From Planctomycetota bacterium (lineage in GTDB: Bacteria > Planctomycetota > UBA1135 > GCA-002686595): a stretch of 64,000 bases of DNA. The stretch's first letter is position 1; every line of letters begins with the position of its first letter. Location: assembly GCA_014237855.1 (NCBI GenBank), contig JABACD010000012.1, forward strand, positions 62,001 to 126,000, in the 5' to 3' direction. Both the position numbers and the translations under genes were made by a program. The notes beneath the pieces were generated by a model. It saw only the letters and a list, made by a program, of their open reading frames with translations. It did not search any database and was not told the DNA's origin. Of the stretch, positions 42,640 through 51,970 are shown in pieces.

Positions 42640-43920
42640 ATGCCTTCTCTCAGCGTTTTCGGAGCCCAGTGGGGTGACGAGGGCAAAGGCAAGATCATCG
42701 ATCTGCTCTCCAGCGACGTGGATTACGTCGTCCGCTATCAGGGTGGCGCGAATGCGGGTCACACCGTCATCGTGGGAGAGCAGAAGTACGTGCTCCATCT
42801 CGTCCCTTCGGGGATCCTGCATCAGGGACGGGTCAATGTCATTGCCAATGGTCTGGCCGTCGACCCCATGGCCTTGCTGGAGGAGGTCGACGGACTCCTG
42901 GAAAGGGGAGTGCAGGTCAGTGGTGAGAACCTGCGGCTCTCGGCTTCGGCTCACGTCATCTTCGAACATCATCGTCGCATCGATCAGCTCTCCGAGCGCT
43001 GGCGTGGTGATGGCCGTATCGGAACCACGGGGCGCGGCATAGGTCCGAGTTACGCGGACAAGTCGGCCCGCACAGGACTTCGAATCGGCGACCTTCTGGA
43101 CCCGGACACCTGCCGTACTCGTCTGCGCGCAGTCCTGGCCGAGAAGAACGCACTGATCGAGCGGGTGCACGAGTCGGAGCCTTTCGAGCTGGACTCGCAG
43201 ATCGATGGATACGTCGCCCTTGGGGATCGCCTGCGACCCTTCGTTGGTGATGTGGGCGCCGAGGTACGTCAGGCTTACCGTGACGGAAAGCGAGTGCTCT
43301 TCGAGGGGGCCCAAGGGTTCATGCTCGACATCGACCACGGTACCTATCCTTTCGTGACCTCTTCGAGTACGGCCACCAATGGTATCCCCGCGGGTGTGGG
43401 CTTTCCGGCGAAGAACATCGAACGCGCAGTGGGTATAGCGAAGGCCTACTGCACTCGCGTTGGCGAGGGGCCCTTCCCCACGGAGGATCACGGCCCAGAG
43501 GGCGAGGCGATTCGGACCGCAGGGCATGAGTTCGGTGCAACCACGGGGAGGCCCAGGCGTTGTGGCTGGTTCGATGCACTTGCCATGCGCTACTCCCTGG
43601 AGCTCAATGGTGCAGAGGGCTTCGTCATGACCAATCTAGACGTACTCACTGGATTCCCAGAGCTTCGTTGTGCCGTTGCCTACGAGCGTGATGGGGTCCG
43701 CTACGAGGAGTTTCCCGCCGGAATGGACCTCGACGATATCCAGCCGATCTACGAGAGCCTGCCCGGGTGGGAGGAGGACATCGGCGCAATTCGTGACTTC
43801 GATGCCCTTCCCCAGGCTGCAAGGGAATACGTGAGGTGGATCGAGGGCCAGGTTGGCTCAAAGATCCTTATGCTTTCAGTTGGGCCCGACCGCAGAGAGG
43901 TCATCTCTCTGGGGCTCTGA
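42640..43920 (+). CDS. purA: Adenylosuccinate synthetase
   Basis: 426 residues, full length. The P-loop-like WGDEGKGK at residues 9-16, VVRYQGGANAGHTV, the base-binding TTGRGIGPSYADK, and FEGAQGFMLDIDHGTYPFVT are all present. It makes adenylosuccinate from IMP, aspartate and GTP, the first committed step to AMP. ATG at 42640 is supported by AGGAA ten bases upstream; an in-frame TTG at 42574 is rejected. It is followed 31 bases later by uppS. Confidence 0.97.
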   Translation: MPSLSVFGAQWGDEGKGKIIDLLSSDVDYVVRYQGGANAGHTVIVGEQKYVLHLVPSGILHQGRVNVIANGLAVDPMALLEEVDGLLERGVQVSGENLRLSASAHVIFEHHRRIDQLSERWRGDGRIGTTGRGIGPSYADKSARTGLRIGDLLDPDTCRTRLRAVLAEKNALIERVHESEPFELDSQIDGYVALGDRLRPFVGDVGAEVRQAYRDGKRVLFEGAQGFMLDIDHGTYPFVTSSSTATNGIPAGVGFPAKNIERAVGIAKAYCTRVGEGPFPTEDHGPEGEAIRTAGHEFGATTGRPRRCGWFDALAMRYSLELNGAEGFVMTNLDVLTGFPELRCAVAYERDGVRYEEFPAGMDLDDIQPIYESLPGWEEDIGAIRDFDALPQAAREYVRWIEGQVGSKILMLSVGPDRREVISLGL

Positions 43921-43951
43921 TGTTGCAAGAATCCATGGCTTGAGGAAACCG

Positions 43952-44728
43952 TTGGCTCCCAAGATCGAACGACCGGACCTAGGCGGTCCCTTCCCTGAAC
44001 ACGTTGCCATCATCATGGATGGCAACGGTCGTTGGGCCGAGGGTCGAGGAATGCGCCGTATCTTTGGTCACAGGGAGGGCGTCAACTCCGTCAGGGAGAC
44101 CACCACCGAGTGCGCGAGGATGGGGGTCAAGAGCCTGACGCTCTACGCCTTCTCCGTGGAGAACTGGAAGCGGCCGCGTGCCGAGGTGCGCTATCTGATG
44201 CGTCTGCTGCGGCGCTACCTGATCGATGAGCGCCCGACGCTGATGGAGAACGACGTGCGGCTGCTGGGAATCGGGCGACTCGCTGATATCCCTGAGGATG
44301 CACTCGCCACCCTGCGTGAGACCGAGCGCCTCACCTCGGAGAATCGTGGCATGGTTCTGCGCCTCGCTCTCTCCTATGGATCGCGCACGGAGCTGGCTGA
44401 CGCCTCCCGTCGTCTCGCCGAGGATGTCCTCGCTGGTCGGCTGAAGAGCGAGGAGATCGACGAGGAAACCCTTCGTGCCTATCTGTACGACCCGGAGACG
44501 CCCGACCCAGACCTCCTGATAAGGACGGCAGGAGAGATGAGGTTGTCGAATTTCCTGCTGTGGCAGATCTCTTACTCGGAGTTTCACGTCACCGATGTCT
44601 GCTGGCCAGCGTTCCGACGAGAGCAACTACTGGAGGCCCTGCGTTGCTACGCTGCCAGGGAGCGTCGCTTCGGCGGATTGATCCAGGATGACAAGCCCAA
44701 GGGCATTGAGGCTGAGCGAGCCTCCTGA
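43952..44728 (+). CDS. uppS: Isoprenyl transferase (undecaprenyl diphosphate synthase)
   Basis: 258 residues. HVAIIMDGNGRWAEGRGMRR is the catalytic P-loop with Asp, GHREGVNSVRETT and LTLYAFSVENWKRP follow, then DLLIRTAGEMRLSNFLLWQI and SYSEFHVTD. It elongates farnesyl diphosphate to the undecaprenyl carrier for wall and surface glycans. I chose the TTG at 43952, which gives MAPKIERPDL, because GAGGAAA lies immediately upstream at a slightly short spacing; a longer frame overlaps purA. cdsA follows 26 bases later. Confidence 0.95.
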   Translation: MAPKIERPDLGGPFPEHVAIIMDGNGRWAEGRGMRRIFGHREGVNSVRETTTECARMGVKSLTLYAFSVENWKRPRAEVRYLMRLLRRYLIDERPTLMENDVRLLGIGRLADIPEDALATLRETERLTSENRGMVLRLALSYGSRTELADASRRLAEDVLAGRLKSEEIDEETLRAYLYDPETPDPDLLIRTAGEMRLSNFLLWQISYSEFHVTDVCWPAFRREQLLEALRCYAARERRFGGLIQDDKPKGIEAERAS

Positions 44729-44754
44729 GGCTGCTCCGGCGTAATCGCTCCCCG

Positions 44755-45630
44755 ATGGCTTCGAAACTCCCCAAGGTCCTGAAGCGCACCCTGATTGGTG
44801 CGACCATGATTGTTGTCCTGGTGCTGATCTTCAACGCAGCCTGGGAGACGACCTCGGGCCTTGTCCTGTGGGTGACAGGTGTGTTGCTTGCGGTGGGGTC
44901 GGTCTTCGAGCTCTGTCGTATGTCCCGGATTGTGCCCAGGGAGCTGGTGGGGCCGCTCTGGCTTGGGCTGATCCTGGCCCTGGCGCCGGGGTTCGTTCAC
45001 TACTTCGGGGAAGACCTCCTGGGGAGTTCGGAACTTCTCGGGGCGCCCTATCTCAGCTCACGGGGAGTTCTCTCCAGCTATCTACTGGGGAGCTTCTGCG
45101 TGGTGTTCGCCGGCCTGTGGTTGGCGCGAAAGCAGGCAAGGCCCGGCATGACCTTGTTCCTCTCGCTTTGGTGCCTCGCGCCCTTGCCAGCGATCGTTCT
45201 GGTCTGGAAGGAGTTTGGTCCTGAAGCTGTGGTGGCCCTGGTCCTCCTCTCGAAGATCGGTGACATCTGTGGTTACTACGTTGGAAGTGCCATCGGGAAG
45301 TCTCACCCGTTTCCCGGAATCAGCCCAGGCAAGACCACCGCAGGTTGTGTCGCCTCACTGGTAGGAGGAACGATCGCAGGTGGGGCCTGCAGCTGGTTCG
45401 GGCTCCTGCCCGGCGGCTCGGAAGCTCTGCTGGTTGGCCTTGTCGCTGGCGCGACGATCAATGTGGCCTCACAGGCTGGTGACCTCCTCGAGAGCAAGAT
45501 CAAGCGACTGGCGTCGGTGAAAGACTCCGGACCGTGGTTCGGCCCGGCGGGCGGCGTGCTCGATCTGGTCGACAGCCTGCTCCTCTCCGTTCCCATGGCC
45601 CTGCTAACTTGGCCCTGGTTGTTCTCCTGA
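44755..45630 (+). CDS. cdsA: Phosphatidate cytidylyltransferase with altered signature
   Basis: 291 residues with about eight membrane helices. It forms CDP-diacylglycerol from phosphatidate and CTP. The C-terminal signature is S-x-x-K-R-x4-K-D-x2-x3-P-x-H-G-G-x2-D-R-x-D in most homologues; here it reads ESKIKRLASVKDSGPWFGPA followed by GGVLDLVDS. The HGG histidine is Ala and the DR arginine is Leu. Lys/Arg, KD and both flanking Asp residues are kept, so activity is likely, but the substitutions are unusual. Its neighbour uppS is the common genomic partner, which supports the name. Confidence 0.88.
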   Translation: MASKLPKVLKRTLIGATMIVVLVLIFNAAWETTSGLVLWVTGVLLAVGSVFELCRMSRIVPRELVGPLWLGLILALAPGFVHYFGEDLLGSSELLGAPYLSSRGVLSSYLLGSFCVVFAGLWLARKQARPGMTLFLSLWCLAPLPAIVLVWKEFGPEAVVALVLLSKIGDICGYYVGSAIGKSHPFPGISPGKTTAGCVASLVGGTIAGGACSWFGLLPGGSEALLVGLVAGATINVASQAGDLLESKIKRLASVKDSGPWFGPAGGVLDLVDSLLLSVPMALLTWPWLFS

Positions 45631-45729
45631 CAGCTCTCGAGCAGCTGACGTTAGTCGCTACCCCGTAGGGGGTTGGCGCTGCTGGATTGTCGGCGGCTCG
45701 ACTCCTGACCGAGGCCCAGCGGCATCACG

Positions 45730-46854
45730 TTGACAGCCTCACCTCGTGGCGGCGATGCTCTGACCTCCAGCCGCCGGATCCCCGGCCACTTCCCGGACAC
45801 TATCTTGATCGAGATCACCATTCCCTTGCAGTCTCGTGACGAGGCTGTTCTCGTCCTGGGCCCCTACGATCGCTTCGCGAAATTGCTCCGACAGTCATAC
45901 GACATCGAGCTCTTCACGCGTAACGGCAACCTGAGGCTCAAGGGGCAGGACGCCGACGTCCTGGAGGCCAAACGTCGTATCGATCACCTGCTCGGCAAGA
46001 TTCGCAAGGGAAGGGAACTCAACTTGCGGTCGATCGAGGAGATCCTGCTTGGCAATCCCAAGGAGCGAGCCGCCAGCGAGAAATCCAATCCGAGCGCCAG
46101 CTCAGACAGCAACCCGAGTAGTCAGGCAAGCTCGGGAAACATGACGGCAGTTGCCAAGAGCAAGCGGCCTCATGGTGGGGTGCGCCTTCGTGCGCGGCCG
46201 GTCGAGCCACGGGGTGAGAACCAGCGTCGCTACATGGAGATGATCAGCAAGCGGGATCTGGTCTTCGGTACGGGTGTTGCGGGTACCGGAAAGACCTTTC
46301 TGGCGGTCGCTGCTGCGGTGCAGGCTCTACGCAATGGAGAGGTGCGGCGGCTGATCATCACCAGGCCTGTAGTGGAGGCCGGTGAGAATCTCGGCTTCCT
46401 ACCCGGCGACCTGCAGGCAAAGCTGAATCCCTACGTGCGACCCATCTATGACGCCCTGTCGACGCTCCTCGACGCCGATGATGTGATGCGACTGGAAGAG
46501 GTCGGCGTTATCGAGGTTGCTCCCCTGGCCTACATGCGTGGTCGAACTCTCTCGGAGGCCTTTGTCATCCTGGACGAAGCTCAGAACACCACTGTCGCGC
46601 AGATGAAGATGTTTCTGACCCGGTTGGGTGAAGGCTCGCGCATGGTTGTCACCGGCGACCCGACCCAGAACGACCTCGACTCACGGGTCAAGAGTGGACT
46701 GAATGATGCCCTGTGGCGTCTGCGGGGTTACCAGGAGATCGGGATCGTCGAGTTCTCTCCCAAGGACGTCGTGCGCCACCCGCTTGTCGAGCGCGTGGTG
46801 CGAGCCTACGAGTCTTCCTCTGTTCGAAGTGAAGCCGGGGACAGCGACAGGTGA
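45730..46854 (+). CDS. phoH: PhoH-like ATPase
   Basis: 374 residues. An N-terminal KH-like region ([20 protein letters not shown]) is followed by a Ser/Lys linker and a PhoH ATPase domain: Walker [27 protein letters not shown], Walker [11 protein letters not shown], and [11 protein letters not shown]. It is associated with RNA metabolism together with YbeY. The TTG at 45730 is the longest frame; a later start near 45800 cannot be excluded. Its stop overlaps the 7TM-HD gene by four bases (GTGA), the conserved phoH-HD-ybeY order. Confidence 0.92.
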   Translation: MTASPRGGDALTSSRRIPGHFPDTILIEITIPLQSRDEAVLVLGPYDRFAKLLRQSYDIELFTRNGNLRLKGQDADVLEAKRRIDHLLGKIRKGRELNLRSIEEILLGNPKERAASEKSNPSASSDSNPSSQASSGNMTAVAKSKRPHGGVRLRARPVEPRGENQRRYMEMISKRDLVFGTGVAGTGKTFLAVAAAVQALRNGEVRRLIITRPVVEAGENLGFLPGDLQAKLNPYVRPIYDALSTLLDADDVMRLEEVGVIEVAPLAYMRGRTLSEAFVILDEAQNTTVAQMKMFLTRLGEGSRMVVTGDPTQNDLDSRVKSGLNDALWRLRGYQEIGIVEFSPKDVVRHPLVERVVRAYESSSVRSEAGDSDR

Positions 46855-48455
46855 GCTGGCTGCGCAACAAGATCCTGGGCGGAGGGTCTCCGACGCTCCG
46901 GCGAGTCTCGATCGAGAAGGCCAAGGCGGTCGAGTCTCGACCCCGCCAGACCCGCTTGCCTCAGACTGGAGAGAAGGTCACGATCGCGTGTCTTGTCACC
47001 ATCATGGCAACGTTGCTGATCGGTGGGGGCGCAGGGCTAGGGGCACGGGGGTGGCTGGGATTGGGGGCGCTGATCGGCGTCTCTCTGGGGCTCTTCTTGC
47101 GCTATCTGTTCGACTTTCGCCGCGAGGTCCTGCTCTCGCTCGTTCGAACGGCGGCGCTCGCGGGCTTCATGTTGCTTTCACTGGCCGCGCTGAGGGGGTT
47201 TCACGCCTTTATCGGCCTCGAGTACGTGGGTTTTCTACCGCTCTCGTTCGTCAGCCTGACGATGGTGCTGGTCTGGGGCCGAGCGGTGGCCATCGAGTGC
47301 ACAGCATTCGCTGCGTCATTGATGGGCCTCTACCTCTTCCTCCACTCGAATGAAGGAGCGACCGAGGTCGAGGGATTGGCCGTTGCCGTTGCCGGTGCGC
47401 TGGTAGGGGCACTGGCCGCGGAATACGTTCGACGAAGATCCACCCTGATTCGAGTTGGCCTCGTGATCGGCCTGGCTCAGGTGATCGTGGCTGGAACCTT
47501 CACTCTGATGCGCCCGGAGATCACGGATGGGAGTGGTGTGGTTCTGACGCTGTTCCTGCTTGGCCTGGAGGGCCTGGTCGTTGGCCTGCTGGTCTCGGGG
47601 CTCCTGCCGACGATTGAGAGCGTCTTCTCCGTGACGACGGATATCAGCTTGCTCGAGCTCGGGAACACCCACGAGCAACCACTGCTACGCAAGTTGCTGC
47701 TCCAGGCGCCGGGAACATTTCATCACTCGTACATCGTTGGGCTGCTCTCGGAGGCCGCGGCGGAGGCAGTGGGCGGCAATGCGCTGCTGGCACGAGTTGG
47801 TGCCCTCTATCACGATATCGGGAAGCTCAACAAGCCTGGCTACTTTGCGGAGAACAGCCCGGAGGCACGCGTTCGTCATCGTGAGCTCACTCCGGAGATG
47901 AGCCTGCTGATCATCTCCGCTCACACACGTGATGGTGTGGAACTGGGGCGTTACTACGGGCTGCCCGAGGCCATCCTGGACTTCATGCCTGAACACCACG
48001 GCACCTCGCTGATCGAGTACTTCTACCACGCTGCCCAGAAGGTGCGTGGAGAGGAGCATGTGGTGGAAGAGGACTTCCGATATCCGGGTCCCAAGCCTCA
48101 GCGTATCGAGACGGCCATTGTCATGATCGCAGACGCAGCCGAAGCCATCAGCCGTCAGATGCCCGACCCCAGCGTCGGGCGGCTGCGAGAGATGGTTCAC
48201 GAGGTGGCATTGAAGCGCTTGATGGATCGCCAGTTCGAGGAGTGCCCGATCACGCTCTCGGACCTGGCCTTGATCGAGGATGCCTTTGTGCGGGTGCTCC
48301 AGGCGATCTACCACACGCGTCCCACTTACCCGAAGGGTGGTAAGCCGAACCCTGCGGATCTCTCACAGCCCAGCGAGCAGCGTCGGGCTGTGGTCGAGGA
48401 GAGCGAGCGCGAGGAGGCGGAGCGAAGGGGAACGCCGATCGGCAGCCGGACGTGA
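46851..48455 (+). CDS. 7TM-HD phosphohydrolase (PgpH/YqfF-like) lacking the extracellular HDED domain
   Basis: 534 residues. After 40 basic cytosolic residues come about seven membrane helices, then an HD domain: [38 protein letters not shown] and [12 protein letters not shown]. Full-length PgpH proteins of 700-800 residues have an extracellular 7TMR-HDED domain before the helices; here it is absent. PgpH enzymes degrade cyclic di-AMP, so that activity is likely, but external sensing should be lost. The GTG start overlaps the phoH stop, and the stop overlaps the ybeY start, each by four bases. Confidence 0.88.
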   Translation: MSWLRNKILGGGSPTLRRVSIEKAKAVESRPRQTRLPQTGEKVTIACLVTIMATLLIGGGAGLGARGWLGLGALIGVSLGLFLRYLFDFRREVLLSLVRTAALAGFMLLSLAALRGFHAFIGLEYVGFLPLSFVSLTMVLVWGRAVAIECTAFAASLMGLYLFLHSNEGATEVEGLAVAVAGALVGALAAEYVRRRSTLIRVGLVIGLAQVIVAGTFTLMRPEITDGSGVVLTLFLLGLEGLVVGLLVSGLLPTIESVFSVTTDISLLELGNTHEQPLLRKLLLQAPGTFHHSYIVGLLSEAAAEAVGGNALLARVGALYHDIGKLNKPGYFAENSPEARVRHRELTPEMSLLIISAHTRDGVELGRYYGLPEAILDFMPEHHGTSLIEYFYHAAQKVRGEEHVVEEDFRYPGPKPQRIETAIVMIADAAEAISRQMPDPSVGRLREMVHEVALKRLMDRQFEECPITLSDLALIEDAFVRVLQAIYHTRPTYPKGGKPNPADLSQPSEQRRAVVEESEREEAERRGTPIGSRT

Positions 48456-48910
48456 GCGCAGCACTGACCTGGGATGTGGAGGCCCCTGCTGGCATCGACC
48501 AGACGGCCTTGCTCGCTGCAGCGCTTGCAGCCCTTGAGCACGGTGGGCGCGGGGGGGCCTGGGTAGAGATCGTCTTCGTCGATGACGAGGCCCTGGCGGC
48601 TCTTCACGAGCGCTTTCTCGGGGACCCATCAGTCACCGATGTCATGGCCTTCGACCTCGGTGAGGATGTTGAGGGGCCGGCTGGAGAGGTCTACGTGAGT
48701 GTTGACTGTGCGCGCCGGGTAGCTTCGTTGCGAGGCGTCTCAATACAGAGAGAGCTTGCTCTCTATGTCATCCACGGCTGCCTGCACCTGTGCGATCACG
48801 ATGATCACGAGGAAGGAGAGCGAGTGAGGATGCGTGAGGCAGAGTCAATGTTGCTGGCCAGGCTTGGCTATGCAGAGGACTCTGCACCACACGAGTTCGG
48901 GGCAGGATGA
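48452..48910 (+). CDS. ybeY: Endoribonuclease YbeY (rRNA maturation)
   Basis: 152 residues. The zinc-binding motif reads HGCLHLCDHDDH, with the expected three histidines, and SVTDVMAFDL matches the TDVLSFP segment. YbeY processes the 3' end of 16S rRNA and takes part in ribosome quality control. The GTG overlaps the preceding stop (GTGA), completing a phoH-HD-ybeY operon. Confidence 0.95.
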   Translation: MSAALTWDVEAPAGIDQTALLAAALAALEHGGRGGAWVEIVFVDDEALAALHERFLGDPSVTDVMAFDLGEDVEGPAGEVYVSVDCARRVASLRGVSIQRELALYVIHGCLHLCDHDDHEEGERVRMREAESMLLARLGYAEDSAPHEFGAG

Positions 48911-49277
48911 CCCTGTTTGCCCGCGCAGTCTGACGCTTACGAATACGTTTTCGGCGGGACGCAAGAGCCTCTCTCTGCCCAAAAAAGCAAAAAAAGTTAG
49001 CGGTGTTCTCACAAAGGGGTTCCTTTGGCGAAAGGCGCGTTGAGCGTATCTATTCGCTGAATGAATGCGGAACTCTGAGTGCCTCTGCCTCTGGCTCAGA
49101 ACAGAATTCCATTCATGTGGTGTGTCTTCGCTTGATCCGAAGCTCGGAATGCTTATTCCCGATGCATCAACAAACGAATTCGATACATCGAGGCGTGATG
49201 TTGAAGGCCCAATAGCGAAGAACATCTTGGATCGCACAGAGCTAGCATCGACAAGAGCAGACTCGGAGACGAGCGGC
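48911..49277 (+). other. Intergenic region upstream of the sigma factor gene
   Basis: 367 bases, less GC-rich than its flanks, with A-tracts near 48978-48997 and a small hairpin (AAAGG-GGTT-CCTTT, around 49015). An open frame from 49065 continues into the sigma factor gene but its sequence is not conserved-looking. A promoter for the sigma factor gene is expected here; none is clear. Confidence 0.4.
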
Positions 49278-50159
49278 ATGGTCAGCGAGATCGAGATCTC
49301 CTGTGAGCCAACGCGCGATGCTGCAAAGGGAGACCAGTCTCCTGCACCTGCGGTTCCCGATGCCAAGGAAGCACCCCGGTGGACTCGCTCAAGTGCATCC
49401 CCGGCTCAAGAGGCGGAGATCGATCAGCTGTGGAAGGCCTATCATGGCAATCCCGGCGATGACACCCGCAATGCTCTGGTCGAGGCCTATCACGGATTTG
49501 CGGCCGAGGTGACTCGCCGATTTGCTGCCCGTCTGCCCCGCAGCGTGGATCGTGGTGACATGACTACGGCTGGAGACGTTGGCTTGATGAACGCGATCAG
49601 TGGTTTCGATCCGGAGCGTGGTGTGCGCTTCGAGTCCTACTGTGAACTACGTGTCAAGGGCGCCCTGCTTGATGAGCTTCGTACACAGGACTGGCTGCCA
49701 CGACCGTGGCGACAGCGTGTCGAGCATCAAAAACGTGCGGTCGAGGCCCTGCGATCGAGGGAGGGCCGTGAGCCTACCGACGAGGATGTGGCCAATGAGA
49801 TGGAGCTGTCGGTGGACCTCTACCAGCAGCTCTTCGGAGTCGGGCTTCCGGGTGTGCCCTCGGGGTCGATGGCGATCGATGGAAGCGATGACGACGTGAT
49901 GATGACCCTGGAAGTGGTTCCCGATCCCAGCGCCTTGGATCCGGACGAGGGGCTATCAAGAGAAGAGCTGCTGTCGCTTGTGACTCAGAGATTGACGGAA
50001 CAGGAGTTCCGGATTCTCTACCTGCGCTACTGGGAAGGTATGGCGATGCGGGAGATCGGAGAACTCACTGGCCTCTCCGAGTCACGCGTCTGCAAGATTC
50101 ATACGCGGCTGATCGAGCGCTTGCAGGATCGTCTGCGCGTTCATCAGGATCAGGAGTAG
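49278..50159 (+). CDS. FliA/WhiG-type RNA polymerase sigma factor
   Basis: 293 residues from ATG at 49278, which has GGAG nine bases upstream. Region 2: ALVEAYHGFAAEVTRRFAAR, then GLMNAISGFDPERGVRFESY, CELRVKGALLDELRTQDWLP and RPWRQRV. Region 3: EGREPTDEDVANEMELS. Region 4: LTEQEFRILYLRYWEGMAMR and EIGELTGLSESRVCKIHTRL. This is the sigma-28 group, used for flagellar or developmental genes, with a serine/proline-rich N-terminal tail. No anti-sigma factor or flagellar gene lies nearby. Longer frames (49065, 49149) are possible. Confidence 0.9.
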   Translation: MVSEIEISCEPTRDAAKGDQSPAPAVPDAKEAPRWTRSSASPAQEAEIDQLWKAYHGNPGDDTRNALVEAYHGFAAEVTRRFAARLPRSVDRGDMTTAGDVGLMNAISGFDPERGVRFESYCELRVKGALLDELRTQDWLPRPWRQRVEHQKRAVEALRSREGREPTDEDVANEMELSVDLYQQLFGVGLPGVPSGSMAIDGSDDDVMMTLEVVPDPSALDPDEGLSREELLSLVTQRLTEQEFRILYLRYWEGMAMREIGELTGLSESRVCKIHTRLIERLQDRLRVHQDQE

Positions 50160-50203
50160 TCGCCCTGACCGCCTTGAGCGGCGTGACTCTCCAGGTCAAT
50201 AGA

Positions 50204-50236
50204 GCGAGGGCATGAGGTGCGGCCCCATGCCCTCGC
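50204..50236 (+). terminator. Hairpin terminator after the sigma factor gene
   Basis: GCGAGGGCATG at 50204-50214 pairs with CATGCCCTCGC at 50226-50236, an 11-bp stem, 45 bases after the stop codon. No U-tract. Confidence 0.6.
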
Positions 50237-51124
50237 GGTCTCAGCAGTGATCACCGATTTCGGGGATCAAGACGTGGTTTCCCACTCAGAGCATCAAGAG
50301 ATTGCTCTCCACGTCTGTGGGCGGATTGGCCCAGGTGCCGAGAGGCGTACCGACAGGATCTGTCCCCACGGATCCGACGGAGACGCATCTCCTCCTCTCG
50401 CCAGCAAAGCCCGTCCCCACGAACTTGGCGGCGAATCATGGTTGCCGTCGATCTCGGCTGCTCTTGGCTGCCGGACCTTCAGCAGGTCTTGCTCCCTTCC
50501 TTGGAGAGCCCAGGTGTGGCCGGCTGGATTCACTGGAATCCAGCTCGAAGCCACCTGTTGGGAGGCGAACGCCGAGTAGGTAGAAGACAATCCGAGCCCT
50601 GAGGTGCCGACCGTGGTGGTCCTGGGCAGCCTCTGTGAGACCGGGATTGATGTGCTTCGTATCATTACTTACTGATTGGCGCTCGCTAGGACGCCCTACA
50701 GCGGGGGGGGAGGATTGCAGCTCCGCTCCGACCCGAGGGTCGGAGCGGAGTGCACGGGATCGAGAATCAAGTCTCCAATCCGCGACATCCTCATACCAAG
50801 TTGCAGGGAGTCAGTTGCCCCTCGGTGACGTCCGGAATGGATCGACGACTTTCGGTAACTCGGCTACCCCAGAGGGGCCCGTGGCTTTGCGCCCCAGCCT
50901 TGCAGCTGGTTTGCCCTTGTCGTGCCATCGAGAAGGCGGGGGAGAATACTTCGAAATTGCAAATGGGCAAGTGAGTGCCCTTCGCTTTGTGCCGGAATTG
51001 CTTTCCGGGAGACTCCAAGCCCTTCCGTGTGAGCGGTTTATGCGCTCGTTTGGCGGCCAGATCAGCCTGAATTCGGCGTGAATTCCTCCCTGCAGCCGGG
51101 TGGAATGCAGTCCGTCCCTCGAAT
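50237..51124. other. Longest gene-free stretch of the window
   Basis: About 890 bases between the sigma factor terminator and the end of kdsA. Open frames on both strands are short, Ser/Arg/Pro-rich and overlapping, as expected by chance in GC-rich DNA; none has a convincing start or domain. A strong hairpin lies at 50717-50753. I found no tRNA, rRNA, CRISPR or insertion-sequence signs. It could contain a small RNA or gene remnants. Confidence 0.45.
50717..50753. repeat. Perfect inverted repeat, possible small-RNA or terminator hairpin
   Basis: CTCCGCTCCGACC at 50721-50733 pairs perfectly with its complement at 50738-50750 around CGAG; GCA/TGC pairs extend it around a bulged G. A run of nine G precedes it. 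No gene is adjacent on either strand: kdsA (minus) ends about 370 bases downstream and the sigma factor ends about 560 bases upstream. Confidence 0.6.
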
Positions 51125-51958
51125 TCAGCCCCGAACGCAGCGGTAGATCGCGAGCAACTGGTCCAGCAGCGGTCCGAGGGTGTCGAGCTGGAGGATGTTG
51201 GGGCCGTCAGAGGGAGAGGAGTCGGGGTCGGGGTGGATCTCGAAGAAGAGGCCATCCACCTGGCCTGTGGCCACCGCAGCCCGAGCCATCAGGGGCACGC
51301 GTTCCCGGTCCCCCCCCGTGGTTGCTCCCAGGGCCCCGGGTTGCTGGACCGAGTGAGTGGCGTCGAAGACCACCGGCTGTCCGGCTGCAGCCAGGTCCGC
51401 AAGGCCGCTCATGTCCACCACCAGGCGTCCATAGCCAAAGCTCGTTCCGCGCTCGGTCACCAGGACCTTGTCATTGCCACTCTCGCGACACTTCTCAACA
51501 GCGTTGCCCATGTCCCAAGGGGCGAGGAACTGTCCCTTCTTGATGTTCACCGCGCGACCTGTCTCTGCAGCGGCCACGAGCAGGTCAGTCTGGCGGCAAA
51601 GGAAGGCGGGGATCTGCAAGACATCGGCCACCTCAGCTGCGACGACGCACTGCTCGGGTGAGTGGACATCAGTCACGATTGGCAGCTGGAACTCCTCCTT
51701 GACCGCTGCCAGCCACTCGAGTCCCTGCTCGATGCCGGGACCTCGCGCTGAGCCGAGGCTACTGCGATTGGCCTTGTCAAAGCTCGCCTTGAAGACCGCC
51801 GGAATATTGCGATCGGAGGAGAGACGGTGCAGCTCGCCAGCGATTCGCCGGGTGAGTTCCAGATCCTCGAGGACACAGGGACCCGCGAGCAAGAAGAGAC
51901 TCTCGGGGCCCAGGCTGGTCGTTCCGAGGGAGACGGTGCGGCAGGAGACGTCTTGCAT
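51125..51958 (-). CDS. kdsA: 3-deoxy-8-phosphooctulonate (KDO-8-P) synthase, metal-dependent class
   Basis: 277 residues. It condenses phosphoenolpyruvate with arabinose 5-phosphate for KDO of lipopolysaccharide. Landmarks are AGPCVLEDLE, FKASFDKANRSS, PIVTDVHSPEQ, NIKKGQFLAPWDM, VTERGTSFGYG, VFDATHSVQ and TGGDRERVP. The Cys in AGPC matches the metal-ligand Cys of the Aquifex-type enzyme; the metal-independent E. coli type has Asn there. KDO implies an LPS-bearing outer membrane. The lipid kinase gene ends 12 bases upstream on the same strand, so they are probably co-transcribed. Confidence 0.95.
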   Translation of the reverse strand: MQDVSCRTVSLGTTSLGPESLFLLAGPCVLEDLELTRRIAGELHRLSSDRNIPAVFKASFDKANRSSLGSARGPGIEQGLEWLAAVKEEFQLPIVTDVHSPEQCVVAAEVADVLQIPAFLCRQTDLLVAAAETGRAVNIKKGQFLAPWDMGNAVEKCRESGNDKVLVTERGTSFGYGRLVVDMSGLADLAAAGQPVVFDATHSVQQPGALGATTGGDRERVPLMARAAVATGQVDGLFFEIHPDPDSSPSDGPNILQLDTLGPLLDQLLAIYRCVRG

Positions 51959-51970
51959 CGCAGGGCGAAG

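Noticed and set aside
49065..49277. N-terminal extension of the sigma factor from 49065
   Set aside because: The segment appears less GC-rich, has no sigma-factor features, and the ATG at 49278 has a good ribosome binding site.
50294..50665. Minus-strand frame of 123 codons in the long gene-free stretch
   Set aside because: Ser/Arg/Pro-rich composition, overlapping frames on the other strand, no start signal and no recognisable motif.
50635..51081. Plus-strand frame of 148 codons in the long gene-free stretch
   Set aside because: Spans the perfect hairpin at 50717-50753, has chance-like composition and no domain.
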